A stretch of 64,000 bases of DNA from CAYMCO01 sp964388955 (GCA_964388955.1 CAYMCO010000025.1:1-64000), one strand, 5' to 3'. Positions 40,957-50,373 are shown, numbered from the stretch's first letter. Translations and numbers: made by a program. Notes: generated by a model not told the origin, from the sequence alone.

Positions 40957-41631
40957 CTATCGGCAGGGATCCAGGCGGCTCCAGCGGCGCGCCTGGCGGA
41001 CACCGGTGACGACGAAAGCCGCAAACATGGCTGCGGCAAGGACCAGGACCAAGAGATCAAAAGCGGTCAGCCGTAGCACGGGCAGGTTGAATCCGGGATT
41101 GCCGAAGAAGAAGACCAGGGCGTTTGCGAGCACCGCGACCACCCGCAGCTCGGTCGGCCCAATCCTCGCGTACGACACTTGGAATTTGCCGCTCACGAAC
41201 GCCCCCACGTGGGCCAGCACGGACATCATCAGGTATCCAACAGCACCCAATGCCGCCAGATCCAGGCGAACATACGGGGATAAGCCCAAGCCGAGGAATA
41301 TCAGCACCATCGTGAAGGCGTCAACGGTGTGATCCACGAAGTAGCCGTAGCGGGGCCGCTCGATCCTCCGATATCGGGCGAGCGTGCCATCGAGGCTATC
41401 CCCAAACCAGTTCACCGCAAATCCGAGGCTGGCGAGCCATAGAAAACCTGGGGCCCAACGAGTCAGAAGATAGCCGAGAAACACCAGACCGGCGCCCAGG
41501 ATGCCGATGACGGTCAAATGGTCCGGCTTGATCCGTCTCGGCAGATGGGCTGCAAGCCAGCCGAGGGCGGGGCGTTCCAAGGGGCCCAGCAGCATATCGT
41601 GAACGCGGACATGTTCTTTTATGTCGGTCAC
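40957..41631 (-). CDS. CDP-alcohol phosphatidyltransferase family membrane enzyme
   Basis: 224 aa from the GTG at 41631, which has GAGGAGG four bases upstream. The catalytic signature DG-x2-AR-x8-G-x3-D-x3-D is complete in DSLDGTLARYRR...GYFVDHTVDA (about residues 79-106). About six membrane helices. It transfers a phosphatidyl or related group from CDP-diacylglycerol to an alcohol (glycerol-phosphate, inositol-phosphate or serine type); which one cannot be read. Promoter region unclear. Confidence 0.88.
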   Translation of the reverse strand: MTDIKEHVRVHDMLLGPLERPALGWLAAHLPRRIKPDHLTVIGILGAGLVFLGYLLTRWAPGFLWLASLGFAVNWFGDSLDGTLARYRRIERPRYGYFVDHTVDAFTMVLIFLGLGLSPYVRLDLAALGAVGYLMMSVLAHVGAFVSGKFQVSYARIGPTELRVVAVLANALVFFFGNPGFNLPVLRLTAFDLLVLVLAAAMFAAFVVTGVRQARRWSRLDPCR

Positions 41632-41773
41632 CGCCCCTCCTCGCTGTCGCAATGGTCCCGGTCAGCCTTAAGGTACATCAGGATTCCTCCCCCGCCAAAC
41701 GCCCCCTTACAATCGCTTTTCACATCCGCCATCGAAAGGCGATGCGCATTTATTATGGAAGCGTGTATGCCAA

Positions 41774-41914
41774 CCTCGCCGGGGGAGGCAACCAACTCCA
41801 GCGCTGGATGGCCACAATCGTGAGCGGCGTCATGGAAGGGCCCCGCCCGACAACAAGACCATGCCTTCAATCCACCGCCGCACAGACCGGCGAGGGTCAC
41901 CTCGCCGGGGGAGG
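41774..41914 (+). repeat. Two copies of a 15-bp repeat upstream of the nuclease-like gene
   Basis: CCTCGCCGGGGGAGG occurs exactly at 41774-41788 and 41900-41914. The second copy supplies the GGAGG Shine-Dalgarno sequence of the gene at 41923; the first would do the same for a short frame that shows no conserved sequence. This may be a decayed duplication of the gene start. Confidence 0.5.
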
Positions 41915-41922
41915 GTTTCATA

Positions 41923-42960
41923 GTGGACGACTTCCGAGAAGAAATGGCCGCCACCCAGGTAGAGTGGCGCCGGCACGCCTTGTACAACCAGGAGCCCGGA
42001 AAGCACGCCAACGGCGACTACGACTACATGCTCCCCGCCAACGCATGGGAGCTCAATTTGTGGTATTGGATCAACAGCGGTTCCCCGAACTCGCTGCCCG
42101 AATACCTCAAAGAGAATGGGATCCCGAAACCGAACAACAGCCATCATCTTCTGAGTTCATGGGTGTTCTGCGCCAGCCTGTATTTCCCCTTTCGTGATGC
42201 GCAGGGCAGAGAATTGCTCAAGGTGTTCCTGCAGGAGAGGGTCTCTCCCAAGATCGAGCGCGTCGACCGTGTGGAGATGAAGTTTCAAGCCGAAAAGGAT
42301 GAGCTCAGGCCGCGGCAATTGCTCGGGGAGGATGGGGCCCGCAAGGGCTCTGGGGTGACAGCCCCCGACCTGGCTTTCATCGTCGACACAGCCTATGGCC
42401 CCGGGGTGATCCTCGTTGAATGCACCTTCGCAGAGCCGGGCTTCACCCCATGCTACGGGCGGATCAAGCACGCCTATTTCCGGCCCACCAATCCGGAGCC
42501 GGAGCGCTGTCTTGATATCCAATCGATCCTCGAGGATCCGGGCGGGCAGTGCCATCTGGAAGCATGTGATCGCCACTATTGGGCTCACCTGTCTCCAGCG
42601 GTTTATCAGGACGCCATTTCCTACCTGCATGGCTGTCCCGCGGCCTACCACGGTTTCAAACTGTTCCGGCAGCAGGCCCTGGCCGAAGGTCTGGCCCAGA
42701 ACGGGGACTATGCGCTGGTTGCCCTGGCGCTGGCCTATGACCGCCGGAACGAGAGCCTTCTCGCCAGCCTTTCTCATTCCACAGGCATCGAGAATGTGGT
42801 GAATGAGTGGGGGAAGCTCTTCTCCAAGGGGAAGGCGCAATTCACTGCCTTCACCCACCAGGATTGGGTGGAGCACGTCCGGTCGCATGACCTCGGGCAT
42901 CTGTGGTCCGATTGGCTGCGCTATGTCGAGGAGCGCTACGACCTGATGGATGGGGGCTAG
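41923..42960 (+). CDS. PD-(D/E)XK nuclease-like protein (putative solitary restriction-type enzyme)
   Basis: 345 aa from the GTG with GGAGG nine bases upstream. Residues about 147-170 read TAPDLAFIVDTAYGPGVILVECTFAE, a PD...E-C-T pattern fitting the PD-(D/E)XK fold with the usual Lys replaced by Thr. The N-terminus (about 35-85) has a Trp-rich segment (NAWELNLWYWINSG) and SSWVFCASLYFPF. Several features recall the PGN_0703-type putative restriction endonucleases, but this is from memory. No methyltransferase is next to it. Function not proven; a repair or defence nuclease is possible. Confidence 0.6.
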   Translation: MDDFREEMAATQVEWRRHALYNQEPGKHANGDYDYMLPANAWELNLWYWINSGSPNSLPEYLKENGIPKPNNSHHLLSSWVFCASLYFPFRDAQGRELLKVFLQERVSPKIERVDRVEMKFQAEKDELRPRQLLGEDGARKGSGVTAPDLAFIVDTAYGPGVILVECTFAEPGFTPCYGRIKHAYFRPTNPEPERCLDIQSILEDPGGQCHLEACDRHYWAHLSPAVYQDAISYLHGCPAAYHGFKLFRQQALAEGLAQNGDYALVALALAYDRRNESLLASLSHSTGIENVVNEWGKLFSKGKAQFTAFTHQDWVEHVRSHDLGHLWSDWLRYVEERYDLMDGG

Positions 42961-42962
42961 GG

Positions 42963-43289
42963 CTATACGCGGATCATTGTGAGCATCATTTTGAAACGCT
43001 CAGATGCCCTGACCTCGTGTGGTTCTCCGCCGGGCATGAGCAGGAGATCGCCCCCCTCGAGGTCGAAGGGCTCTCCGGAGACGATGATTCTCCCCCGACC
43101 GTCCAAGACGTAGACGAGAGCGTCGTAGGGCACGGTGTGCTCGCTGAGATTCTGGTCTTTGTCAAATGCAAAGAGGGTGACGGTGCCCGTGTCCTTCTCC
43201 AAGATCGTCCGGCTGACCACCGCCCCCTCCTGGTAGCCGACCAGATCCACAAGCTTCCATGCTCTCCCTGCTATCGATGAGGGGCTCAT
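42963..43289 (-). CDS. Single-domain cupin protein
   Basis: 108 aa from the ATG with AAAGGAG upstream. One cupin_2 barrel: the motif 1 region reads LSEHTVPYDALVYVLDGRGRII, with the first His; motif 2 GGDLLLMPGGEPHEVRA carries the last His. It probably binds a metal and a small ligand; the enzyme or sensor role is unknown. Ends two bases beyond the nuclease-like gene on the other strand. Confidence 0.82.
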   Translation of the reverse strand: MSPSSIAGRAWKLVDLVGYQEGAVVSRTILEKDTGTVTLFAFDKDQNLSEHTVPYDALVYVLDGRGRIIVSGEPFDLEGGDLLLMPGGEPHEVRASERFKMMLTMIRV

Positions 43290-43390
43290 TTCCGCTCCTT
43301 TGCGCCTGCGTGCCCTCCGGGGGCCGCCCACGTCGCTAGCCCCATGATATTTCAACGGCCGCCGTTTTTCCAGCTCGCCGCCGGCCGAGG

Positions 43391-43625
43391 GTGTGTTCCA
43401 GCCTGGGAGGCAGTCTGCACCGCAACTCTGCCGTCAAATGCCTTGACCGACGATTTGTATTTCAAGCCGCACCTCTCGATGCGCGCCTCACCGAACTCCG
43501 CGCTACTCGAGATGCGGCGTTTTCGGTTGCCCTTCTTGGGTGAGGCCAACATCTCGATACGCCTCGCGCTTTCAGCGCTCGGCACTCGATATGCGCCGTG
43601 TGGCGTCTTTCCAACGAGTGCGCCC
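43391..43625. repeat. Dispersed palindromic element, copy B
   Basis: Begins GAGGGTGTGTTCCA as copy A does. Holds CTCGATGCGCGCCTC, ACTCGAGATGCGGCG, CATCTCGATACGCCTCGCGC and GGCACTCGATATGCGCC, that is TCGAGATG...CATCTCGA and further inverted pairs. It fills most of the 504-bp gap between cupin and MFS genes; the remainder shows no gene. Confidence 0.6.
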
Positions 43626-43793
43626 CCACATCTGCGCAGTACCTATGCTGTCACGTGGCGTTTGCCCTGTTGGCCGTTGTGAAGAGAATCAGGATCTGGG
43701 GGCCGGCCGGGGTTTCCGGTTGGGATTGGGAGAAAGCCGGCGGAGCGGAAGATAAGCCCTCCCGTTGCGCTCGCGCAAAGGAATCTGGGGCAG

Positions 43794-45056
43794 ATGACTT
43801 CGAGAAAGCCGGGGCGCGGACCGTTCGAAGGGCCCGCGAATATCAACCGGACGATCACACCTCTGGGGATCGGAGTCGCCGTATCGCTCCTGGGGGACAA
43901 CACGCTCTATACAGTGCTGCCCAATCCCCCGATCGCGGCGCAAGCCGGCGTGACGCTCAGCATGGTCGGAGTGCTCCTGGGCGTGAACCGGCTCGTGCGC
44001 GTGCTCACCAATCCCGCCGCAGGCATGCTCTATGATCGCCACCCCCGAAGACCCCTGATGATTTCGGCATTGGTATTGAGCGCCCTCTCGACCGTCGTGT
44101 TTGCCGTCGGCCGGGGTTTCCCCCTTCTGCTCGCCGGCCGGTTGATGTGGGGCGCGGCCTGGTCCGGCATCTGGATCGGCGGCAACACCATGGCCCTCGA
44201 TATCGCGGGAGATCAAGACCGTGGGGCGGTCTCCGGCCGCTTTCAAATGTGGTTCTTTATCGGCGTCTCGGGGGCGGCGCTTCTCGGCGGCGTCTTCACC
44301 GATCTGCTCGGCTTCCGAATGGGGCTGGGGGTAAGCGCTGCCTTGACCGCTTGCGCCGCTCTGATTTGGGCGCTCTCGCTTCCCGAAACTCGGCCCAGCG
44401 GTCTGCACCCGGATCGGCTTTGGGCGTCCCGGGGAGTCGGGCCGTTTCCCTGGCGGCACGCCGCCCTGGTCTCCCTGCCCGTGCTGGCGATGCGGTTCGC
44501 TTTCGCTGGTGTGATGGCGTCCACCACCATCCTTTGGCTATCCCGATTTGTCGGACAGGAAGCCAATCTCGGCTGGATGGTGATCCCCCTCGCCAGCCTC
44601 ACCGGAGCTTTCGTGGCGATCCGGACGCTGCTCAGCGTGTTTGGAGCGCCCATCGCCGGGCGGATCTCTGATTCCATCGGCCATCGGTGGACCGTGATGA
44701 GCGGGGCGTTCGTCCTGGGCGCCCTGGGCATCTGGCTCATGGCCGGCACCGTTTTCCCGCTCGCCCTGACCGGTGCGGTGCTGGCTTCGATGGCCACGGG
44801 TGCGATCCAGGCGCTCGCACCCGCCCTGGCGGGCGACCGAATCTCGAGTGAACATCGCAGTCGTGGGATGGCGTTGATGTTCACCTTGGGCGACATCGGG
44901 AGCGCACTCGGGCCGCCATTGGCGCTGGGCTTGCTGAGATGGGCTTCGCTCAGCGTGGTGTACCGCGGCACCGCCTTGATTATGGCCGCCAGCGCCGCCT
45001 ACGCCCTGGCGCGTTGGCGGATGGAAAGGCGGGAGATCGCAGGCTTGGACCACTGA
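43794..45056 (+). CDS. Major facilitator superfamily transporter
   Basis: 420 aa with 12 hydrophobic segments. The loop 2-3 signature is GMLYDRHPRRPLMISALVLS (the G-x3-D-R-x-G-R-R type), and the second half repeats it as GRISDSIGHRWTVMSGAFVL. It resembles the drug/sugar efflux branch. No substrate clue; it stands alone, with 180 bp of uninformative sequence to the next stop. Confidence 0.9.
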   Translation: MTSRKPGRGPFEGPANINRTITPLGIGVAVSLLGDNTLYTVLPNPPIAAQAGVTLSMVGVLLGVNRLVRVLTNPAAGMLYDRHPRRPLMISALVLSALSTVVFAVGRGFPLLLAGRLMWGAAWSGIWIGGNTMALDIAGDQDRGAVSGRFQMWFFIGVSGAALLGGVFTDLLGFRMGLGVSAALTACAALIWALSLPETRPSGLHPDRLWASRGVGPFPWRHAALVSLPVLAMRFAFAGVMASTTILWLSRFVGQEANLGWMVIPLASLTGAFVAIRTLLSVFGAPIAGRISDSIGHRWTVMSGAFVLGALGIWLMAGTVFPLALTGAVLASMATGAIQALAPALAGDRISSEHRSRGMALMFTLGDIGSALGPPLALGLLRWASLSVVYRGTALIMAASAAYALARWRMERREIAGLDH

Positions 45057-45236
45057 TCCACCTGCAGGCGCAAGCCACGGGGCGGCTCGCTGATGGAGCC
45101 CAGCGGCCCGGAAGAGGACTCCTCATCAGGGGGCGGACGCCCGTTTCCGGGCCGTCACCTCTGTGCTGAGCCGGGGGCATGAGGGGCAGACTGGATCTCC
45201 CGGTGTGGCTTCCCGAACGGGCTGCGGGGGCAGAGG

Positions 45237-46313
45237 CTACAGGAGCTCACTCAAGTCCAGCCCGCGGTTTGCGGCCCGTTTCATCCCCCAATCGAAGTCG
45301 CTCACCGGGACTTCCCCGATCTCGCGATCGGGTCTGCGAGTGAGGGACATGGCGCCGTCGGGACAGTTGATCGCGCATACTCCGCAGCCGACGCAGCGAT
45401 TCTCATCCACGATCGCCACCTGGTTCGTGAACAAGGCGCCGAACTGACAATACTCCTCGCACAGGCCACAGCCGGTGCATAGGTACTCGTCGACGTTGTT
45501 GACAAACGAAGAGCGGGCGACCACATTGGCCATGCCGAACTCGGCGATCCCTCGCAGCAGACCACACGAGCAGGTGCAGCAGTTGCAGATATAGAATACA
45601 TCTTGCTGGCGATTGCCGACCGTATGGACCAGGCCCGCTTCTGAGGCTTCCAGCAATTTATCCTTGGCCTCTTCCAACGACAGAGCCCGGATGTCCGGAT
45701 CGGCATCGAAGGCTCCCGGCCGTTTGCTCATCACCATGCACACTTCCATAGGATGGCCGCAGGCCTCGCCGATCATCGCCTTCTGCCGCCTGCATATGCA
45801 GTCCAGAACGCCCCAGGCTCGCCAGCTCGAGAGGATCTCCAGGGCGCTTTCGTATGGCTGCACCTCCACACCAAGGTGAATGCTCTCCCCGATGGGCAGC
45901 ACGCGATGGATCTGGGGAGTGATCCCCATGACCTTCACGAACGCCTGCCGGTAGTACGCCTCGAAAAGATGCGCCAGTTCACCGTCCAAACGCGAATTCT
46001 GCAACTCGTATATGCCGAAGACGAAGGGCAGCAATCCATACCCCAGGCCACCTTCCGTTCTTCCGGCGCGAATCAACCCAAAGCGTGCCATTTCCTTCAG
46101 ACGACTCCGCAGCTCTATCGAGTCCGGACCCAGCCGCTCGGAGAGCTGCTCGGGCGTCTCCAGCCGAATCCGCAGCTTGGAGGCGAGGTCCGCCTGCTCG
46201 GGCGTGAAGAGCTTTGCCAACAACCGCAACTCGACGCCATCCTTCGTGGGGGGGAAACCATTCGGCAAGGCATCCAGACGGCGCGCCAATCTGACGTATG
46301 CTTCCGCATCCAT
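45237..46313 (-). CDS. wHTH plus multi-cluster 4Fe-4S protein (paralogue of the 33448 protein)
   Basis: 358 aa. Residues about 28-100 look like a winged helix (LLAKLFTPEQADLASKL, LKEMARFGLIRAG). Then come CICRRQKAMIGEACGHPMEVC (C172, C174, C185, C192), CNCCTCSCG (about 244-252), and two ferredoxin clusters, CTGCGLCEEYC and CVGCGVCAINCPDGAM. The series C-x-C-R...C, CNCC-x-C-x-CG, 2x[4Fe-4S] is shared with the 33448 protein, but that one lacks the wHTH. It could be a redox-responsive regulator or an electron carrier with a regulatory head. Cytoplasmic. Confidence 0.8.
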   Translation of the reverse strand: MDAEAYVRLARRLDALPNGFPPTKDGVELRLLAKLFTPEQADLASKLRIRLETPEQLSERLGPDSIELRSRLKEMARFGLIRAGRTEGGLGYGLLPFVFGIYELQNSRLDGELAHLFEAYYRQAFVKVMGITPQIHRVLPIGESIHLGVEVQPYESALEILSSWRAWGVLDCICRRQKAMIGEACGHPMEVCMVMSKRPGAFDADPDIRALSLEEAKDKLLEASEAGLVHTVGNRQQDVFYICNCCTCSCGLLRGIAEFGMANVVARSSFVNNVDEYLCTGCGLCEEYCQFGALFTNQVAIVDENRCVGCGVCAINCPDGAMSLTRRPDREIGEVPVSDFDWGMKRAANRGLDLSELL

Positions 46314-46561
46314 AATTCCGCCTCCTGGGTCACGCGCCCTGATTTCACAGCGCGGGCCCTACCTACGCAGCCCCAGGTGGGACCGGTCTCCCATCTAGAA
46401 GGTCAGGGGGACCCGAGGGGCAGTCTTACTCACGCGACCGATGAGTGGGATCCCTTCGCTCCATTTCGTTCCCGCTGTATCCGCCGCCGCTCCCCCCGTC
46501 GTCCAATCAACCTTTCGACTATATATCGACATCGCCGCGCGTGAAAGTGACAAGCTTCGTG

Positions 46562-46770
46562 CGATGCGATTCAGGGGGCGGGGCCGTTGGGAACCCGGCG
46601 CGAGGCACATCCCATGCTTCGCTCCGGACGGGCATCTCGATCCGCCTCACGGTGCCACCACCCGGCGCTCGATATGCATCTCCCTCATGGGCATTCAGGA
46701 AAGGCCCCATCTCGGAAGGCGCCGGGACCGGCGAGGTGCGCATCGAGAGTTGCGGCCTTGATGGGAAATC
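46562..46770. repeat. Dispersed palindromic element, copy C
   Basis: Starts with GATTCAGGGGGCGGGGCCG (compare TTCAGGGGGCGCGGCTG in copy A), then CATCTCGATCCGCCTCACGG, GGCGCTCGATATGCATC, CATCTCGG and GGTGCGCATCGAGAG. The whole 577-bp gap between the 4Fe-4S and SDR genes is otherwise without a supported gene. Confidence 0.55.
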
Positions 46771-46890
46771 ATTGGCCGAGACATCGCGATGGATTTGCGG
46801 TGGAAAACGCCCCGCAGAGATGGGACCCACCGAATTCGTGCTCCGGCCGACAGGGTACGTCGGAGCCCCCCGAGGTATTCGGCCCAGCGC

Positions 46891-47670
46891 TCACGCCAGG
46901 CCCCCACCATCCACGACAAGCGCCTCCCCGGTGATGTAGGACGCAACCGGGCTCGCCAAGAACAGAATTGCGCGCGCCACCTCCTCCGGCCTGCCCACCC
47001 TCCCCAAAGGCCGGTCTGCGGATTGAAGCATGAACTCCTCAATAGGAACGCCGAGGCCCTTCGCCTCCGCTCGCAGCATGGGCGTGTCCACATCTCCCGG
47101 GCAGACGCAGTTGACTCGGATGCAGTCCCCTGCGTGATCCCGGGCCATGGCCCTGGTGAGCAGCACAACGCCTCCCTTGGAGGCGCAATAGGCGGCGGCA
47201 TTCCTGCCACCACGAATGCCCCATCCCGAGGCGACGTTCACGATCGCGCCTCCACCTGCCTCCTGCATATGTGGAATGACGAACTTGGAGAGGAGGAACA
47301 CCGATTTGAGGTTGACGGCCAGAATATGGTCCCACTCCGCCTCTGCGGTGTCCAGCACGCTCTTGCGCTGGATGACGCCTGCGGCGTTCACCAGCACATC
47401 CAAACCGCCGAAGGCTCCCGCCGCATGTTCAACCGCCGCCTGGCACTCGCTGGAATTGCTCACATCGGCTGTGAAGAAAATCGCCTGGCCGCCGCGCCCA
47501 GCGATCTCGCTGACCAAGTCCTCGCCGCGGTCTCGATCAACGTCTGCGACGCACACCCTTGCGCCCAGCCCGCCGAACTCCTGTGCTGTCGCCCGGCCGA
47601 TTCCGGAGGCCCCGCCTGTCACCAGCACGGCAGCGCCCTCCAGCCCCCAATTCACCGTGTCCACCGCCAA
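46891..47670 (-). CDS. Short-chain dehydrogenase/reductase
   Basis: 259 aa from the TTG at 47670, which has GGAGG upstream; a GTG two codons later is possible, and the open frame to 47775 lacks conserved sequence. Rossmann TGGASGIG (about 17-24), NAAG (about 94), catalytic Ser in VNVASGWGIRGG and YCASK (Tyr and Lys), and the C-terminal ITGEALVVDGGG. Classical NAD(P)-dependent oxidoreductase, FabG/glucose-dehydrogenase-like; substrate unknown. Confidence 0.88.
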   Translation of the reverse strand: MAVDTVNWGLEGAAVLVTGGASGIGRATAQEFGGLGARVCVADVDRDRGEDLVSEIAGRGGQAIFFTADVSNSSECQAAVEHAAGAFGGLDVLVNAAGVIQRKSVLDTAEAEWDHILAVNLKSVFLLSKFVIPHMQEAGGGAIVNVASGWGIRGGRNAAAYCASKGGVVLLTRAMARDHAGDCIRVNCVCPGDVDTPMLRAEAKGLGVPIEEFMLQSADRPLGRVGRPEEVARAILFLASPVASYITGEALVVDGGGLA

Positions 47671-48311
47671 CCCGCTCCCTCCTCGCCGCCTCCTATGGCT
47701 ATGCGCAGCATTCCCGCCCCCATGGCCCCCATGCTCCGCTTGTGTGAGCCTGGGCTCGGGGTGCAACGGACCCAATCCCGTTTGCTCTTGGGTCTCGACA
47801 GCCCCCGGGCGCGCTGCGGAACCATTTCACGTCTGCGACCATGATACAACAACACGGGCGGATGCACACAGGGGCAAGGGTCGCCTCCAGCGGCCCGCCG
47901 GCGGTGCCGGACGCCCGCTCGTGCATCGGGACCTCCCTACCTCGCCATCAGATGAGCAGCGCGGCGGTTGGGAAAGCCCGTTCTCTTGCGCATTCTGGGG
48001 CGCAGATGGCTCGATCCTCCGGAACGCAAACAGGTGCCGGCGAGTGCGAACGAACGTTCGTTCGGGATGGCGTATTGCGGCACGGACCCCCCTCCCCGAC
48101 AAATCCAGGATCCGTATCTTCCACGGCCGCCGTGATGGGTGAACCGGTCCGTGTTGGCCGGCCCCTCTGGCATGGGATCTGCAGCCCCGTGTTGAAGCGC
48201 CACATCGGAGTGAACCTAGTACATCTTTCGGGGTGCCGCTCGGAGCGTGGAGAGAATACTCTCTTTCTTAGGAGGGCCGAACATAAGGAGTGGCGCCGAG
48301 GAGAGAAGCGC
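47671..48311. other. Intergenic region
   Basis: 641 bp between the divergent SDR and the small 74-aa gene. Frames overlap in all directions but lack domains. Short palindrome CGAACGAACGTTCGTTCG at 48047-48064 (a perfect 18-bp inverted repeat) could be an operator, as TetR-type sites look like this, but no TetR gene is near. Confidence 0.45.
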
Positions 48312-48536
48312 ATGGAAATGATCGTGCTTGAAAAGAGAATCCGGGAGGCGCTGGATTCGCACGTCGCGTCCGGTGGAGTGGTCTCTTCGCCCGACAGGCT
48401 GGTGGCGTCGGTGATCGAAGGCTTTGACCAATGGTTGGCGAACCGGCAGGCCCTTTATCGAAGAGACAACCCGGAGTGCGCGGAGTCCATCGCCTTGCTT
48501 CGAGAGCAGAACCTCGGGCACGAGGTCAGCGCCTAA
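48312..48536 (+). CDS. Small conserved-looking protein, unknown
   Basis: 74 aa, ATG with GGAG upstream. Soluble, helical and acidic (LEKRIREALDSHVASGG, VASVIEGFDQWLANRQALY). No domain recognised. The start could be the ATG two codons later. Coding is supported only by the Shine-Dalgarno sequence and ordinary composition. Confidence 0.45.
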   Translation: MEMIVLEKRIREALDSHVASGGVVSSPDRLVASVIEGFDQWLANRQALYRRDNPECAESIALLREQNLGHEVSA

Positions 48537-48732
48537 CGTCTCGCTGATCGCGTAGTCGAAACCATTCGACAACGGAAGGGCTCGCGCGCCCGGGAGGGCG
48601 CACCCCCCATTGCTACCCCCGAGGATTCGCGAGGGAATCCCACCTCCCCTCGCCTCAGTCCCGCCCGCATGGATGAGATTCGAGATGGGAATGCCCCCCG
48701 GCACCCCACTGGCCGGGGTGGGCCAGTGGGCC

Positions 48733-50373
48733 TCAGATCTTTGGACCGGACGCCACGACCTCCGCCGGGCAAGCGGGCGCGAACTTCTTGAAGTTATCGA
48801 TATAGCGTGCCGCCAGTTGGTGGTACTTATCCTGATAGGCCTCCTTGCTCGGCCATCCGGAGGCCGGATCCAGCACCTCAGCCGGAACCCCGTTGCAGGA
48901 AGTAGGCACCTCGAACCCAAACAAGGGATCCACCCTGAACTCGGCAGACAGCAAACCGCCGGAGAGTGCTTCGCTCAACATGGCCCGGGTATGGCGGATG
49001 CTGATCCGCTTCCCGATGCCGAAAGCTCCCCCCGTCCAGCCTGTGTTCAGCAGCCAGGCATTGGAGCCGTGATGCATCATCTTGCGCTTCAGCAGATCCG
49101 CATAGCGCGCGGGGTGATGGACCATGAAGGGGGCGCCGAAGCAGGTGCTGAAAGTGATCTCCGGCTCCTCGCCCACTCCGACCTCGGTACCGGCGATCTT
49201 TGACGTATAGCCAGAAATGAATTGGTAGAGCGCCTGATCCGGGGTCAGCCTGGCGATCGGCGGCAGGACGCCCGATGCGTCGCATGTCAGCAGGACGACG
49301 TTCTGCGGATGGCCGGCCATCTTCTCCGGCACGGCGTTATCGATGTACTCCAAGGGGTAGGAGGCGCGAGTGTTCTCGGTGATCGCATCGTCGTCCAGAT
49401 CGATTCTTCGGGTGACCGGATCCCCGATCACATTCTCCAGGATCGTCCCAAAGCGGCGAGTGCAAGCGTAGATCTCGGGCTCCGCCGTCGAGGAAAGCCG
49501 GATCACCTTCGCATAGCAGCCACCTTCGAAGTTGAATATGCCTTCTTCGCTCCATCCGTGCTCATCGTCGCCAATCAGGTACCGATCCGGGTCGGCGGAG
49601 AGTGAGGTCTTGCCCGTTCCGGACAGCCCGAAGAACAGAGCGACATCCCCACCCTCGCCCACGTTGGCCGAGCAATGCATGGACATCACCCCTTCCTGCG
49701 GCATCAGGAAATTCATCAAGGTGAATACCGATTTCTTGATCTCTCCACCGTAGGCCGTATCGCCGATGATGCACAGCTTCTGGCTGAAATCCATCGCGAT
49801 GAAGGTGCTTGTGCGGGTGCCATCGATCGTGCCGGCTGCATTGAATGATGGCACTGCAATCACGGTGAACTCCGGAACATGACGCCGGTAATCATCCGCG
49901 CTCGCCGGCCGGATGAACATGTTTCGAGCGAAGATGCTGTGCCATGCCAGCTCCGTGATCACCCGGATGGGCAGGCGGTAGTTGGGATCCGCGCCCACGA
50001 AGCAGTCCTGCACGAAGAGGTCGCGCCCCTGGAGAAATCCTTGCAGCCGATCGTACAAGGCGTTGAACTTGGCGGGCGAAATAGGGTGATTGTATTCCCC
50101 CCACCAGACGCTGTCTTCCGATCCTGGCTCCCGCACGATGTACTTGTCTCCGGCGGCGCGCGCAGTGTGTTCCCCTGAGCGCACAACCAGGGCTCCCCTG
50201 TGCGAGGTGTGGCCCTCCTTGCGGAAGATGGACTCCTCGTACAGCGCTTCCGTCGGCAGGTTCCAATACACCTTGCGAAGATTCTCCAAACCGTGGCTGG
50301 CTAGCCCATAGTCGCTCTTCAGCGCGCCGGCCTCGTTCTCTGCGGGAGTGCGAATATCGAGTAGGTTGTTCAT
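48733..50373 (-). CDS. pckA: Phosphoenolpyruvate carboxykinase (ATP)
   Basis: 546 aa, the usual length. It starts at the ATG at 50373 that overlaps the aminotransferase stop (ATGA). Kinase-1a P-loop GLSGTGKTS (249-257), upstream YGGEIKKSVFTLMNF (208-222), the metal-site segment LIGDDEHGW, and RIDLDDDAITENTRASYP. It converts oxaloacetate and ATP to PEP, CO2 and ADP, the entry step of gluconeogenesis, in the cytoplasm. Pairing with an aminotransferase suggests amino-acid-derived oxaloacetate as input. Confidence 0.95.
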   Translation of the reverse strand: MNNLLDIRTPAENEAGALKSDYGLASHGLENLRKVYWNLPTEALYEESIFRKEGHTSHRGALVVRSGEHTARAAGDKYIVREPGSEDSVWWGEYNHPISPAKFNALYDRLQGFLQGRDLFVQDCFVGADPNYRLPIRVITELAWHSIFARNMFIRPASADDYRRHVPEFTVIAVPSFNAAGTIDGTRTSTFIAMDFSQKLCIIGDTAYGGEIKKSVFTLMNFLMPQEGVMSMHCSANVGEGGDVALFFGLSGTGKTSLSADPDRYLIGDDEHGWSEEGIFNFEGGCYAKVIRLSSTAEPEIYACTRRFGTILENVIGDPVTRRIDLDDDAITENTRASYPLEYIDNAVPEKMAGHPQNVVLLTCDASGVLPPIARLTPDQALYQFISGYTSKIAGTEVGVGEEPEITFSTCFGAPFMVHHPARYADLLKRKMMHHGSNAWLLNTGWTGGAFGIGKRISIRHTRAMLSEALSGGLLSAEFRVDPLFGFEVPTSCNGVPAEVLDPASGWPSKEAYQDKYHQLAARYIDNFKKFAPACPAEVVASGPKI

